From positions 1,054,001 through 1,118,000 of the forward strand of contig NZ_CP021376.1 in NCBI RefSeq assembly GCF_002157875.1: 64,000 nucleotides of DNA, read 5' to 3'. Both the position numbers and the translations under genes were made by a program. Source of the stretch: Oceanisphaera avium. GTDB lineage: Bacteria; Pseudomonadota; Gammaproteobacteria; Enterobacterales; Aeromonadaceae. Each line of letters starts with the position of its first letter. Position 1 is the first letter of the stretch. The notes beneath the pieces were generated by a model. That model searched no databases, was not told the origin of the DNA, and was given only the letters and a program-made list of their open reading frames with translations. Shown here piece after piece: positions 20,608-28,620 of the stretch.

Positions 20608-20868
20608 CTAATGGTGCTGTTCAGGTGCCACTTGACCTACACCGTCTTGGGTATGATCTGTTAGCAGCCACAAGGTGTATTTATGTAAGTCAGGATGCTG
20701 GGCTAGCGCCACGAGAAAAGCGCCGCCCACTTCGCGATAACCAAGCTCATAATTTTTCAAAGTAGTGGGTGGAACTTGAAGTAATTCAGCAAACTTAGGC
20801 CGACTTAACCCCATAGACTCGCGTATTTGGCGGATCTTCTTTCCAACTAAACTGGTATCTGGATTCAT
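20608..20868 (-). CDS. small XRE-family helix-turn-helix regulator
   Basis: This 86-residue protein has a single HTH domain: VGKKIRQIRESMGLSRPKFAELLQVPPTTLKNYE, with the recognition helix around 30-42. The rest is a short tail ending in a His-rich PEQHH. No sensor domain is present. AGGAG precedes the ATG by ten bases. A near-palindrome at 20882-20899, just in front of the gene, suggests autoregulation. It is not phage-associated in this context. The regulated genes are unknown. Confidence 0.8.
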   Translation of the reverse strand: MNPDTSLVGKKIRQIRESMGLSRPKFAELLQVPPTTLKNYELGYREVGGAFLVALAQHPDLHKYTLWLLTDHTQDGVGQVAPEQHH

Positions 20869-20881
20869 AGTTTTATACTCC

Positions 20882-20899
20882 TATCGAAGAATTTCGATA
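20882..20899. promoter_or_regulatory. TATCGAA-N4-TTCGATA inverted repeat before the XRE gene
   Basis: TATCGAA (20882-20888) and TTCGATA (20893-20899) are perfect arms with GAAT between them, 13 bases before the start codon at 20868. This is a likely operator for the XRE protein itself. The rest of the 409-base gap to ompA holds promoter and leader sequence without a recognisable gene. Confidence 0.5.
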
Positions 20900-21237
20900 A
20901 CAAAAACCCATCCTTGGTTACCTTAGTTTAACACCACAAAATAGACTCGTTGTGCTCTTGCCCTATTTTAACCAAAATAATGAAAAAAAGACTCAACTAA
21001 CGCTATTTAATCTGAAATCAAAAGTTGTCTATCAGGTAAGCTGCGACAATTTTAGCCTTTTAGACTAGGCTCCATCTTGTGGCGGACTTTAAAAACCGCT
21101 AGTCTGAATTGGTACGGGCATACTCAAACAGGACTTGGAGTAAATTAATCACTCTAATGCTTGGCTAACAACAACAATGACCCCGTGCTTCATAGCTGTT
21201 GAACTGCTTAATCAGCTCAACGACCGTGATACATTAA

Positions 21238-21255
21238 TTTCGACTCGAATCGAAA
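21238..21255. promoter_or_regulatory. TTTCGA...TCGAAA near-palindrome in the ompA leader
   Basis: TTTCGACTCGAATCGAAA is palindromic at 14 of 18 positions and lies 22 bases before the ompA ATG. It shares the TCGAA/TTCGA core with the site before the XRE gene at 20882-20899. A shared regulator is inference. Confidence 0.35.
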
Positions 21256-21277
21256 GCTCATAAATGAGGAAGACAAC

Positions 21278-22231
21278 ATGAAAAAGACAGTGGCTCCTAC
21301 TTTAATCGCAATGGCCATCGCTGCCGCCGGTATTTCAACAACTGCACAAGCGAATGACTGGTATTTGGGTGCGGGTGCAGGCTATGCCGACACCAGCGAT
21401 ATCGAGAGAAATGACACCGGTTTAAGCGGTGACGGCGAAGCCGTTAGCTTGTTTACCGGTTATAACTTCAGCGACTACTTTGGTACTGAGCTGGGCTTTA
21501 CCCGCTTTGGCCAAGACGTTGACACCAATGCGCTGACATTGTCTGCTATTGGGCGTATGCCACTGAGCGAGCGCATGTCGCTGTTTGGTGAGCTGGGTGC
21601 ACTGGGCTATGACATTAAAGCCAATGGCGGCGACAAAGGTCTGTCTCCTATGGCAGGTTTAGGTTTAACTTACCGCGCCTCTGATCTCGTAGACGTGCAA
21701 GCACGCTACCGTCGCGTTGAAGACATGGGTGAATTCAATAAAGTAGGTTTTGAAACCGACATTAACAACTACATGTTAGAAGTGGTATTGCACCCTAACC
21801 GCGGTGAGAGCACACCTCCTCCTGTAGCACCGGTTGCCCAACAGCCTGAAGCAGAAACCACCTATGAAACTCGTAGCGTAACTGCTGATGGTTCTATCTA
21901 CTTTGCATTTGATAAGTCTGACTTGTCTGGCGAGTCACGCGCTACGTTAGACGAAGTTGCTCGTTTTGCTGAAGAGAACCCAGACTACCAAGTAGAGCTG
22001 GCCGGTTATGCTGACCGTTTAGGTACTGCAGAATATAACCGTAAGTTGTCTGAGCGCCGTGCAATGGCTGCTAAAGAGTACTTAGTTGATCGTGGTGTTG
22101 CTGCCCAGAACATCCAAACTGCATGGTACGGCAGCGAGTTGGCTGAAGGCCAAACTGAAGCTGAGCGCCAGCGCGACCGTCGTGTTGATGCAAAAGCACA
22201 AGCGACCATCGAAGTTGAAATCGTAGAATAA
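21278..22231 (+). CDS. ompA: OmpA-family outer membrane porin
   Basis: Major outer membrane protein linking the outer membrane to peptidoglycan. The 317 residues have a signal peptide (MKKTVAPTLIAMA, cleavage after AQA near 25), an eight-strand beta-barrel (about 26-175, DWYLGAGAGYADTS to NYMLEVVLH), a proline-rich hinge (STPPPVAPVAQQP) and an OmpA C-terminal domain. The latter has IYFAFDKSDLSGES, ELAGYADRLGTAEYN and LSERRAMAAKEYL, the peptidoglycan-binding residues. GAGGAAG lies before the ATG. A terminator follows. The long 5' region fits strong, regulated expression. Confidence 0.93.
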   Translation: MKKTVAPTLIAMAIAAAGISTTAQANDWYLGAGAGYADTSDIERNDTGLSGDGEAVSLFTGYNFSDYFGTELGFTRFGQDVDTNALTLSAIGRMPLSERMSLFGELGALGYDIKANGGDKGLSPMAGLGLTYRASDLVDVQARYRRVEDMGEFNKVGFETDINNYMLEVVLHPNRGESTPPPVAPVAQQPEAETTYETRSVTADGSIYFAFDKSDLSGESRATLDEVARFAEENPDYQVELAGYADRLGTAEYNRKLSERRAMAAKEYLVDRGVAAQNIQTAWYGSELAEGQTEAERQRDRRVDAKAQATIEVEIVE

Positions 22232-22251
22232 GATTTTACTCGCTAATATTA

Positions 22252-22278
22252 AACGGCTCTTAGGAGCCGTTTTTTTTG
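22252..22278 (+). terminator. rho-independent terminator after ompA
   Basis: AACGGCTC (22252-22259) pairs with GAGCCGTT (22264-22271) around TTAG, followed by a run of T. Confidence 0.88.
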
Positions 22279-22339
22279 TCTTTAATAACGTAAGCCATGG
22301 CATACTCTTGCATCAGATTATTACAATTTAGGATTGTTA

Positions 22340-22816
22340 ATGCGTTGCCACTGCCATAGCCAGCTACTTTTTAGTGATTGTTGTCAGCCCTACCTTAGCG
22401 GTTTATTGCCTGCTCCGACTCCCATTGCACTTATGCGCTCACGCTACACGGCGTTTGTGTTAGCCGATGGCGACTACTTGTTGGCTACGTGGCATCCCGC
22501 GACTAAGGAGCAACTTTGTGCACATGAATTAGCTGCGGCGGGTCGTTCTTGTGAATGGCTAGGCTTAAAGATTATTTTTAGTCGTACTGATACAGCCACA
22601 GAACAAGGAGTGGTGGAATTTAAAGCCCGCTATAAAGAGCAAGGAAAAGTAGCCGTACTACATGAACAATCCTATTTTGAGCGAGTGCAAGGTAACTGGC
22701 GATATAAAGACGGTGTGCTTAACCCACCTAAGATCCCGGCAAATCAGCCCTGCCCTTGTGGAAAGTTACAAGATGGACGGATTAAAAAGTACAAACACTG
22801 CTGTGCTCAGCACTGA
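22340..22816 (+). CDS. ychJ: YchJ family protein with SEC-C zinc motif
   Basis: This 158-residue protein has the YchJ pattern: an N-terminal Cys cluster (CHCHSQLLFSDCCQPYLSG), LMRSRYTAFV, a YLLATWHP segment and the C-terminal SEC-C motif CPCGKLQDGRIKKYKHCC, which binds zinc as in the SecA tail. The function is unknown. The open frame reaches a TTG at 22334, but AGGA at 22330-22333 is spaced properly for the ATG at 22340. Confidence 0.88.
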   Translation: MRCHCHSQLLFSDCCQPYLSGLLPAPTPIALMRSRYTAFVLADGDYLLATWHPATKEQLCAHELAAAGRSCEWLGLKIIFSRTDTATEQGVVEFKARYKEQGKVAVLHEQSYFERVQGNWRYKDGVLNPPKIPANQPCPCGKLQDGRIKKYKHCCAQH

Positions 22817-22888
22817 ATTTTTTAACTTACACGAATTTATTACGCAAAGCGCTTATACTCACTTATCTTTTTTACTCGCTAATAGAAT

Positions 22889-23731
22889 ATGGCAATGGAA
22901 CGAAAAATACTGTTAACACACTGTCCCGATGCGAAGGGATTAATCTCTAAAATTACCAATATTTGCTATAAGCATCAGCTCAATATTATGCGTAATGATG
23001 AATTTGTCGACTATGAAAATGGTCACTTTTTTATGCGCACCGAGCTTGAGGGCTACTTTAACGATCATACTTTATTAGCAGACTTAGACGATGCGCTACC
23101 CCACGGCAGTGAGCGCCGTTTAGTCCCCGCGGGCCATAAGCGCGTTGTTATCATGGTGACTAAAGAAGCCCATTGCTTAGGAGATATTTTAATTAAGCAG
23201 TTTTCGGGCGCTATGACCCTTGATATTGCCGCTGTGGTAGGGAATTACGAAGCATTAGCTGACTTAACGGCTAAATTCGATATCCCGTTTCATTGCGTGT
23301 CTCACGAGGGCTTAAATCGTGCAGAGCATGAGCAAAAAATGATGGCCATTATCGATGACTATCAGCCCGACTATGTCATATTAGCCAAGTATATGCGTAT
23401 TTTAAGCCCCGATTTTGTAGCTCGCTATGAGCAGCGATTAATTAATATCCATCATTCTTTCTTACCGGCCTTTATTGGTGCCAGCCCCTATCGTCAGGCG
23501 TATGAGCGCGGTGTTAAGATGATTGGCGCCACCGCCCACTTTGTGACTAACGAGCTTGATGAAGGACCGATCATTGAACAAGACGTCATCCATGTGAATC
23601 ATGTCTTTAGTGCCTCTGATATGGCAAAAGCAGGACGAGATGTAGAACGTTCGGTATTAAGCCGCGCACTTAATTTAGTCTTGGAAGAAAAAGTCTTTGT
23701 TTATGGCAATAAGACGGTAGTGTTTAAATAG
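22889..23731 (+). CDS. purU: formyltetrahydrofolate deformylase
   Basis: Hydrolyses 10-formyl-tetrahydrofolate to formate and tetrahydrofolate, balancing one-carbon pools and supplying formate for PurT. The 280 residues comprise an N-terminal ACT domain (ILLTHCPDAKGLISKITN) and a formyltransferase-like hydrolase domain with FDIPFHCVSH, LAKYMRILSP, NIHHSFLPAFIGA (active-site His) and GATAHFVTNELDEGPIIEQD (catalytic Asp). No clear ribosome site is seen; the ATG at 22895 is an alternative start. Confidence 0.94.
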   Translation: MAMERKILLTHCPDAKGLISKITNICYKHQLNIMRNDEFVDYENGHFFMRTELEGYFNDHTLLADLDDALPHGSERRLVPAGHKRVVIMVTKEAHCLGDILIKQFSGAMTLDIAAVVGNYEALADLTAKFDIPFHCVSHEGLNRAEHEQKMMAIIDDYQPDYVILAKYMRILSPDFVARYEQRLINIHHSFLPAFIGASPYRQAYERGVKMIGATAHFVTNELDEGPIIEQDVIHVNHVFSASDMAKAGRDVERSVLSRALNLVLEEKVFVYGNKTVVFK

Positions 23732-23868
23732 GGTTAAGAACAGCTATACGCTTGACGACGTAGCTATACGTAAAAACTCACCGGATAGTTCAATGTTGTT
23801 GTTTTTTTATGCCCACCTCATTGGTGAAAATGACCTCAAAACGGCCTTGTTTAAAATCTAAGATCGAA

Positions 23869-23890
23869 ATACCGGGGCAAACCCCGGTAT
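23869..23890. terminator. hairpin between convergent purU and the DUF1244 gene
   Basis: ATACCGGGG (23869-23877) and CCCCGGTAT (23882-23890) form a perfect 9-bp stem with loop CAAA. There is no T run on either side, so it may be a weak or rho-assisted terminator, or an RNA-stabilising hairpin. Confidence 0.45.
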
Positions 23891-23950
23891 GAGGGCACAA
23901 CAGCGCGAACTCAGTATTGTTTTTAACGTAGGGCGTAAAGCTTATCGCTA

Positions 23951-24241
23951 TCATTTATGGCTGTTAGCAAACGCAGCCAGTTGTTCTGGCGTGGCGTCCG
24001 CTTGGAATTGTGCTTTCCATTGCTCATAAGGCATGCCATAAACATGTTCACGAGCTTGGTCATAATCCATAGCGACTTCTTGCTCTTTAGCAGCGGCTAA
24101 ATACCATTTACTTAAGCAATTGCGGCAAAAGCCCGCTAAGTTCATCAAATCGATATTTTGCACGTCTTTGCGCTCGTCAAGATGCGCTAATAAGGCACGA
24201 AATGCGGCGGCTTCTAATTCAGTCTGAGTTTGCTTATCCAC
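23951..24241 (-). CDS. DUF1244 family protein
   Basis: Conserved protein of 96 residues with the family signature FCRNCLSKWYLAAA and MPYEQWKAQFQ near the end. The two Cys of CRNC may bind metal; the function is not known. The start is a GTG with AGGAGAG seven bases upstream (MDKQTQTELEAAAF). It lies alone between convergent purU and divergent yfbR. Confidence 0.88.
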   Translation of the reverse strand: MDKQTQTELEAAAFRALLAHLDERKDVQNIDLMNLAGFCRNCLSKWYLAAAKEQEVAMDYDQAREHVYGMPYEQWKAQFQADATPEQLAAFANSHK

Positions 24242-24395
24242 TATTATCTCTCCTAACCAACAAAGCGCCCTTATGCAAATAAGGGTAAAGTATTATTATA
24301 TCGACTTTAAGCTGAATAATCATGAAGGCCGTGGCTGGCAAGTGCTAAAAGTGCGATGCTATGGCTTAATTCATCGCTTAATAAAGGTGATATAA

Positions 24396-25001
24396 ATGGC
24401 AGATAATAATGAGCGCAGTCATTTTTTTGCACATATGGCACGGATGAAGCTAATCCACCGCTGGCCACTGATGCGCAATATTTCTCAAGAAAACGTGGCC
24501 GAGCACAGCTTACAAGTAGCCATGGTAGCCCATGCGCTGGCCGTCATTAAAAACACCTTTTATCAAGGTCAGCTTGATCCGGCTAAAGCCGCCATGCAAG
24601 CGCTATTTCATGATGCCAGTGAGGTGCTAACCGGCGACTTACCGACGCCAGTTAAATACTATAACGATGACATGGCACGCGCTTATAAAGAAATTGAAAG
24701 TAATGCGGAGCAGAGTTTAATTAAGATGCTGCCCACAGAGCTACAAGCGGCTTATGCTCCCCTACTCAGTGCTCACAGCGATGATGACTATGGTCATTTA
24801 GTAAAATCAGCAGACTTATTGTGTGCTTATTTAAAATGTATTGAAGAGCTTAGCGCGGGCAACCAAGAGTTTGCTGCTGCCAAGCAGCGACTACGCACTA
24901 TGCTTGAAGCGCGCATGAATGCGGAAATCCGTTATTTTATGCAGGTATTTGTACCAAGCTTTGCACAATCGCTAGATGAAATATCGAGCAGTGAATTTTA
25001 G
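24396..25001 (+). CDS. yfbR: 5'-deoxynucleotidase YfbR (HD domain)
   Basis: Dephosphorylates deoxynucleoside 5'-monophosphates. The 201 residues show the HD-domain metal ligands: [25 protein letters not shown], the [14 protein letters not shown] pair, and [22 protein letters not shown]. Length equals E. coli YfbR (199). AAAGGTGAT lies in front of the ATG. Confidence 0.93.
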   Translation: MADNNERSHFFAHMARMKLIHRWPLMRNISQENVAEHSLQVAMVAHALAVIKNTFYQGQLDPAKAAMQALFHDASEVLTGDLPTPVKYYNDDMARAYKEIESNAEQSLIKMLPTELQAAYAPLLSAHSDDDYGHLVKSADLLCAYLKCIEELSAGNQEFAAAKQRLRTMLEARMNAEIRYFMQVFVPSFAQSLDEISSSEF

Positions 25002-25065
25002 CCAGAAAGCGTCCGGCTACAAGCGCCCAGCCAGCTGTTCATTGCTGGGCGTTAATCGTGTTAAG

Positions 25066-25608
25066 TTACTCTTTACGCTCTATCCAAAGCGTAACTTCGC
25101 CGACCTTAAAGCCAAACTTAGTCATTTCAGCGCGATTTAATACCCGTTTTTCATCTAACTGATACATCCAATCATTAAAGTTAATGTGCCATACCTTACC
25201 CTCCACCGGTACCGCTAAGGTGTAGCGCCAATTAAGGGCATAACCTTGGGTTTGGCCGGTGGCGGGCACCACTACATCTCCAGCAGTGCCGGTATAGTGG
25301 CCATCTGCGGTTTTCTCAATCTGCCACACGCGGCGTTGTTTTTCGCCGTCGTCATAAACAAAGTCTTCTTCTAGCGTGCCTTTATTCCCCTGCCAAGAGC
25401 CGACCATGGCAACGCTAAAGCGGCGTAATACTTTGCCAGACCTATCTTGTATCATGCCATGAGCGCTCAACTGGCCATTAAAGTATTTATCTAACTCAAA
25501 GCGCGGCGTGGTATTGGCATAGTCATCAATTTTGCTGCTGCATGACATTAAGCCTAAGCTCAGAATCACTAGGGTGACTAGCGTTAACAGTAAGTTTTTG
25601 ATCCGCAT
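25066..25608 (-). CDS. DUF3833 lipoprotein, last gene of the photolyase-lipid operon
   Basis: This 180-residue protein has a lipoprotein signal (MRIKNLLLTLVTLVILSLGLMSC, lipid-attachment Cys at 23). The body matches DUF3833: FELDKYFNGQLSAHGMIQDRSGKVLRRF, EEDFVYDDGEKQRR, NWRYTLAVPV and NFNDWMYQLDEKRVLNRAEMTKFG. The beta-rich pattern suggests a lipocalin-like barrel. It starts one base after the chalcone-isomerase-like gene ends. A role in handling modified lipids at the envelope is inference from context. Confidence 0.87.
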   Translation of the reverse strand: MRIKNLLLTLVTLVILSLGLMSCSSKIDDYANTTPRFELDKYFNGQLSAHGMIQDRSGKVLRRFSVAMVGSWQGNKGTLEEDFVYDDGEKQRRVWQIEKTADGHYTGTAGDVVVPATGQTQGYALNWRYTLAVPVEGKVWHINFNDWMYQLDEKRVLNRAEMTKFGFKVGEVTLWIERKE

Positions 25609-25609
25609 C

Positions 25610-26143
25610 TTATTGTCCTTTTAATTGACGAGTGAGCTTAGGATTACGGCTATCTTCAGATAGCCAAATCGCGAGAAACGCCGGTCCAAAGTCAGGGTCA
25701 TGAATTTCGCCTAATACTTTTTGATTAAAGTAAAAAGTACTGACTCCTGACTTACTGACTCGAATCGCTAATTCATCCCCTTTATTGACCGAGGGCCAAA
25801 TGCGAGTGAGCTGGGTGACCCAACTGGGAGACACCTTAATGTTTAAGCGCTGCCACTCTTCTAATGTGGCTTCGATTAATGCATCGCGACTGATTGACTT
25901 TTGATAGGCCAAGATCAGTGCTTGAGGATAGTGCCCCTCTTGGTACTGACCATTACGGCTGTAGAAATGCGCTTGATAAAGATTAAACAACATCCATTTC
26001 ATTTGGCCCTGACCCACTCGTTGCAAGTTAGACTCAGCCACAGCCTGCTCTTTCACTCGCTGTTGCGCTAATAACGAAGGCGCCAGCATAAGACTAAAGA
26101 TCGTTAATAGCAGCGTGGCAACCTTAAGTAAGTGAGTCATCAC
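25610..26143 (-). CDS. periplasmic chalcone isomerase-like protein
   Basis: This 177-residue protein has a signal peptide (MMTHLLKVATLLLTIFSLML, cleavage after LLA near 26). The mature part has QRVGQGQMKWMLFNLYQAHFYSRNG, ALILAYQKSISRDALIEATLEEW and GVSTFYFNQKVLGEIHDPDFGPAFLAIWL. This is the pattern of the bacterial chalcone-isomerase-fold family. Plant members act on flavonoids or bind fatty acids; the bacterial role is unknown. Its start overlaps the DUF2878 gene by 20 bases. Confidence 0.82.
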   Translation of the reverse strand: MMTHLLKVATLLLTIFSLMLAPSLLAQQRVKEQAVAESNLQRVGQGQMKWMLFNLYQAHFYSRNGQYQEGHYPQALILAYQKSISRDALIEATLEEWQRLNIKVSPSWVTQLTRIWPSVNKGDELAIRVSKSGVSTFYFNQKVLGEIHDPDFGPAFLAIWLSEDSRNPKLTRQLKGQ

Positions 26144-26624
26144 TGTGTCTCCTTAAAGTGACGTCTAGGCGGACTAATGTGATTAATAATAATGACCATA
26201 ACGGCGCTAATAACAGCAAAGTCCACCCAGGCCCTAAAGGTAAGTCCACCGCCCCTAAGCGCCAGCCCGTAATGTAAGAGCTGGGCCCTGTTACAGCGCC
26301 TAGCAGTGCTTGTTGCCAGCGAGGACGCGTCGCTAGCCAAGCCATGCTATGACCAAGTGTTAGCACAAAACCGACCCACAATAAGCCTAACCAAACTGGC
26401 CATTGGCTAAAGCTAAACACGCCACTCAAGGTAAGCACGACATCTACACTTAAGCCCAATAACGCAAGGCTTACTACCTTGAAATCAAGGCGAGGATTAG
26501 GAGTGACAATAAAATGCGCCATTAATAACAGCGCTAATAACCAAGCGACTAAGTTTTGCCCCATAACAGCGAGCAACCAAAAGCCGTAAAAACCAACTAA
26601 TTGAGCCCATTGCCACTTAGACAT
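26124..26624 (-). CDS. DUF2878 multi-pass inner membrane protein
   Basis: Very hydrophobic 166-residue protein with about five or six membrane segments (for example FWLLAVMGQNLVAWLLALLLM, WLGLLWVGFVLTLG, GWTLLLLAPLWSLLLITLV). The PxLDFK motif after the third segment and the GPSSYITGWRLGAV loop fit DUF2878. No enzyme motif is visible. It overlaps the Cfa-like gene by 28 bases and the next gene by 20, so all three are translated from one message. Confidence 0.83.
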   Translation of the reverse strand: MSKWQWAQLVGFYGFWLLAVMGQNLVAWLLALLLMAHFIVTPNPRLDFKVVSLALLGLSVDVVLTLSGVFSFSQWPVWLGLLWVGFVLTLGHSMAWLATRPRWQQALLGAVTGPSSYITGWRLGAVDLPLGPGWTLLLLAPLWSLLLITLVRLDVTLRRHSDDSLT

Positions 26625-27847
26625 CTGCGCGCTCCTGGTTTTGCTGCCGTTAGGTGTATGAGCCCTATGCTGCCTTCACGAAATCCACCTTCGCAATAGG
26701 CAAAATAAAAGGCCCAAAGACGATGAAAATCTCGACTGTAGCCTAAGTCTTGTAAAGCCATTTCTTTATGTTGAAAGCGACTCGCCCAAATATGTAAGGT
26801 GTGTGCATAATGCTGGCCATAGTCTTGAAGATGACTGATGGTCATATCGGTTTGTGCTGTTAAATGGCGAGCCATTTCACTGACTGAGGGTAAACAGCCA
26901 CCAGGAAAAATATAACGCTGAATAAAGTCCACACCACTGCGATAACTGTGGTAGCGCTGATCGGCAATGGTTATGGCTTGAATAAATAATTTGCCATTAG
27001 GTTTAAGTAAGCGATTGAGCGCTGTAAAATACACAGGTAAATATTCATGACCCACGGCTTCAATCATTTCTACCGACACTAATTTATCGTATTGGCCGGT
27101 TAAGTCGCGATAATCCTCAAGCAATAAATTCACTCTATCGCTTAAACCTGCAGCCTCTACTCGAGCTTGAGCCACCTTGAGCTGCTCGGCAGATAAGGTG
27201 GTCGTGGTTACGCGACAGCCATAATGCTCGGCGGCAAAGCAGGCTAACCCGCCCCAGCCGGTACCAATTTCCAGCAGATGATCATCAGCACCCAGCTCTA
27301 ACTGTTGGCAAATTAAATGTAATTTATGCTGTTGCGCTTCTTCTAAGCTGGCGGTGGCACTGGGAAACACCGCCGAGGAGTATTGCATCAAAGGGTCTAA
27401 AAACAGCTGATACATGTCATTGCCCAAATCATAATGGGCGGCAATATTGGCACGACTACCGACCAGCGAATTGCGATTAAACTTATGCTTTAACTTATGC
27501 CAAACAGTGGTCAGCCACGCGAGGCGGCGTTCAAACTTATCTAAGGTAGCCATATTACGAGCAAATAATTGCACCACTTTGGCTAAGTCAGCACTATCCC
27601 AATTGCCTTCCACCCAAGCTTCGCCCGCCCCTATGCTACCGCCCAACATCAGTTGTCGATAAAAGCGTGGCTCATGTACCTGAATATGGGCTTGTAAAGT
27701 GGCATGACGATCGCCAAAAAAAAATACTTGGCTGCCCTCTTTAATGGTTAATCCTGCTGCTGTCAGTTCATTAAGTAACGAAAATGCTAAGCGACGTGCT
27801 AAGCGATCAAGTTGCCGTGGTTGCGAGCGGATAAGCGTCGTTTCCAT
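26597..27847 (-). CDS. Cfa-like SAM-dependent fatty acid methyltransferase
   Basis: This 416-residue protein resembles cyclopropane-fatty-acyl-phospholipid synthase. The class I SAM-binding site is LLEIGTGWGGLACFAA (near 190). FFGD, NIAAHYDLGNDMYQLFLD, MQYSSAVF, VSVEMIEAVGHEY, YIFPGGCLPS and FHRLWAFYFAYCEGGF match conserved Cfa segments. Start 27847 is set by AAGGA eight bases upstream; an ATG further up lies inside the DUF1365 gene. E. coli Cfa has about 380 residues. In this photolyase-type operon, Cfa-like enzymes methylate unsaturated acyl chains; whether the product is cyclopropane, methylated or furan-type lipid cannot be told from sequence. Confidence 0.9.
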   Translation of the reverse strand: METTLIRSQPRQLDRLARRLAFSLLNELTAAGLTIKEGSQVFFFGDRHATLQAHIQVHEPRFYRQLMLGGSIGAGEAWVEGNWDSADLAKVVQLFARNMATLDKFERRLAWLTTVWHKLKHKFNRNSLVGSRANIAAHYDLGNDMYQLFLDPLMQYSSAVFPSATASLEEAQQHKLHLICQQLELGADDHLLEIGTGWGGLACFAAEHYGCRVTTTTLSAEQLKVAQARVEAAGLSDRVNLLLEDYRDLTGQYDKLVSVEMIEAVGHEYLPVYFTALNRLLKPNGKLFIQAITIADQRYHSYRSGVDFIQRYIFPGGCLPSVSEMARHLTAQTDMTISHLQDYGQHYAHTLHIWASRFQHKEMALQDLGYSRDFHRLWAFYFAYCEGGFREGSIGLIHLTAAKPGARRCLSGNGLN

Positions 27848-27858
27848 GGAAGTGTCCT

Positions 27859-28620
27859 TTAACAGGGAGAATGATAGGGAATACGTTTTAAAAATAAACG
27901 CACTGCTTGCCAATAAATGCCGCGTATTATGGTTAGCGTCATCCAGGGCCAATGTAGCCAAGCCGCCTTTAGCACGCTGCGCTCAAACACATGGCGCCGC
28001 AGGCTTAAGGTGGCATCAAAGACTAAATCAGGGTCACGATTTTCTATGTGCACCAGCACCTTAGATTTATCTATTTGTGGCGGGCTTATACGCCAGTGAT
28101 ACTGCATGGCCATGTCCATAAAAGGCGACACATGAAAGTCTTTATCGGTCGGTTCAAGAGTGTGTAGGTCCACTAAATAGCAGTGGCGCTGATTCCAAGG
28201 GGTGTTATGTACCTCCATCAGCGCATAGCGCGCCTGCTGGCCTTGATAACAAAAAAAGACATTCAATGGGCTAAAGTAAAGCCCAAAGCAGCGCACCTGA
28301 CCCAACATCACCACCCGATCAAGCTCGCTTATCCTGCCACCTAAGTGAGCCACTTCATTTAACACTGCCGTTTTTAAGGGCGTGGCGGGATCACCTAAAT
28401 AATCTCGGCGACGAAAACTTAACGCAGCAAAGCGCTCTAGAGCAAATAACCGACTGCGCCGAGCCAGCTCTGCTAATTCATCTAAGTCCAGCGCCAGCAT
28501 ATATAAGCCATAGCTAAAGTTATGAGCTTTAGGCAGAAAACGCCGGTGGCGTACCGAGCCTTGGTAGATGGCGCTCTGTAGCAGTTGAGGTTGGATATTG
28601 AAGTCGGGATTTGTGTTCAT
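27859..28620 (-). CDS. DUF1365 family protein
   Basis: This 253-residue protein has the DUF1365 signatures: SAIYQGSVRHRRFLPKAHNF at the N-terminus, FSYGLYMLALDLDEL, CFGLYFSPLNVFFCY, EVHNTPWNQRHCYLV and KDFHVSPFMDMAMQYHWR. The function is unknown. It lies almost always between an FAD-dependent oxidoreductase and a Cfa-like methyltransferase in such operons. Its ATG overlaps the preceding stop in ATGA (28617-28620). Confidence 0.9.
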   Translation of the reverse strand: MNTNPDFNIQPQLLQSAIYQGSVRHRRFLPKAHNFSYGLYMLALDLDELAELARRSRLFALERFAALSFRRRDYLGDPATPLKTAVLNEVAHLGGRISELDRVVMLGQVRCFGLYFSPLNVFFCYQGQQARYALMEVHNTPWNQRHCYLVDLHTLEPTDKDFHVSPFMDMAMQYHWRISPPQIDKSKVLVHIENRDPDLVFDATLSLRRHVFERSVLKAAWLHWPWMTLTIIRGIYWQAVRLFLKRIPYHSPC

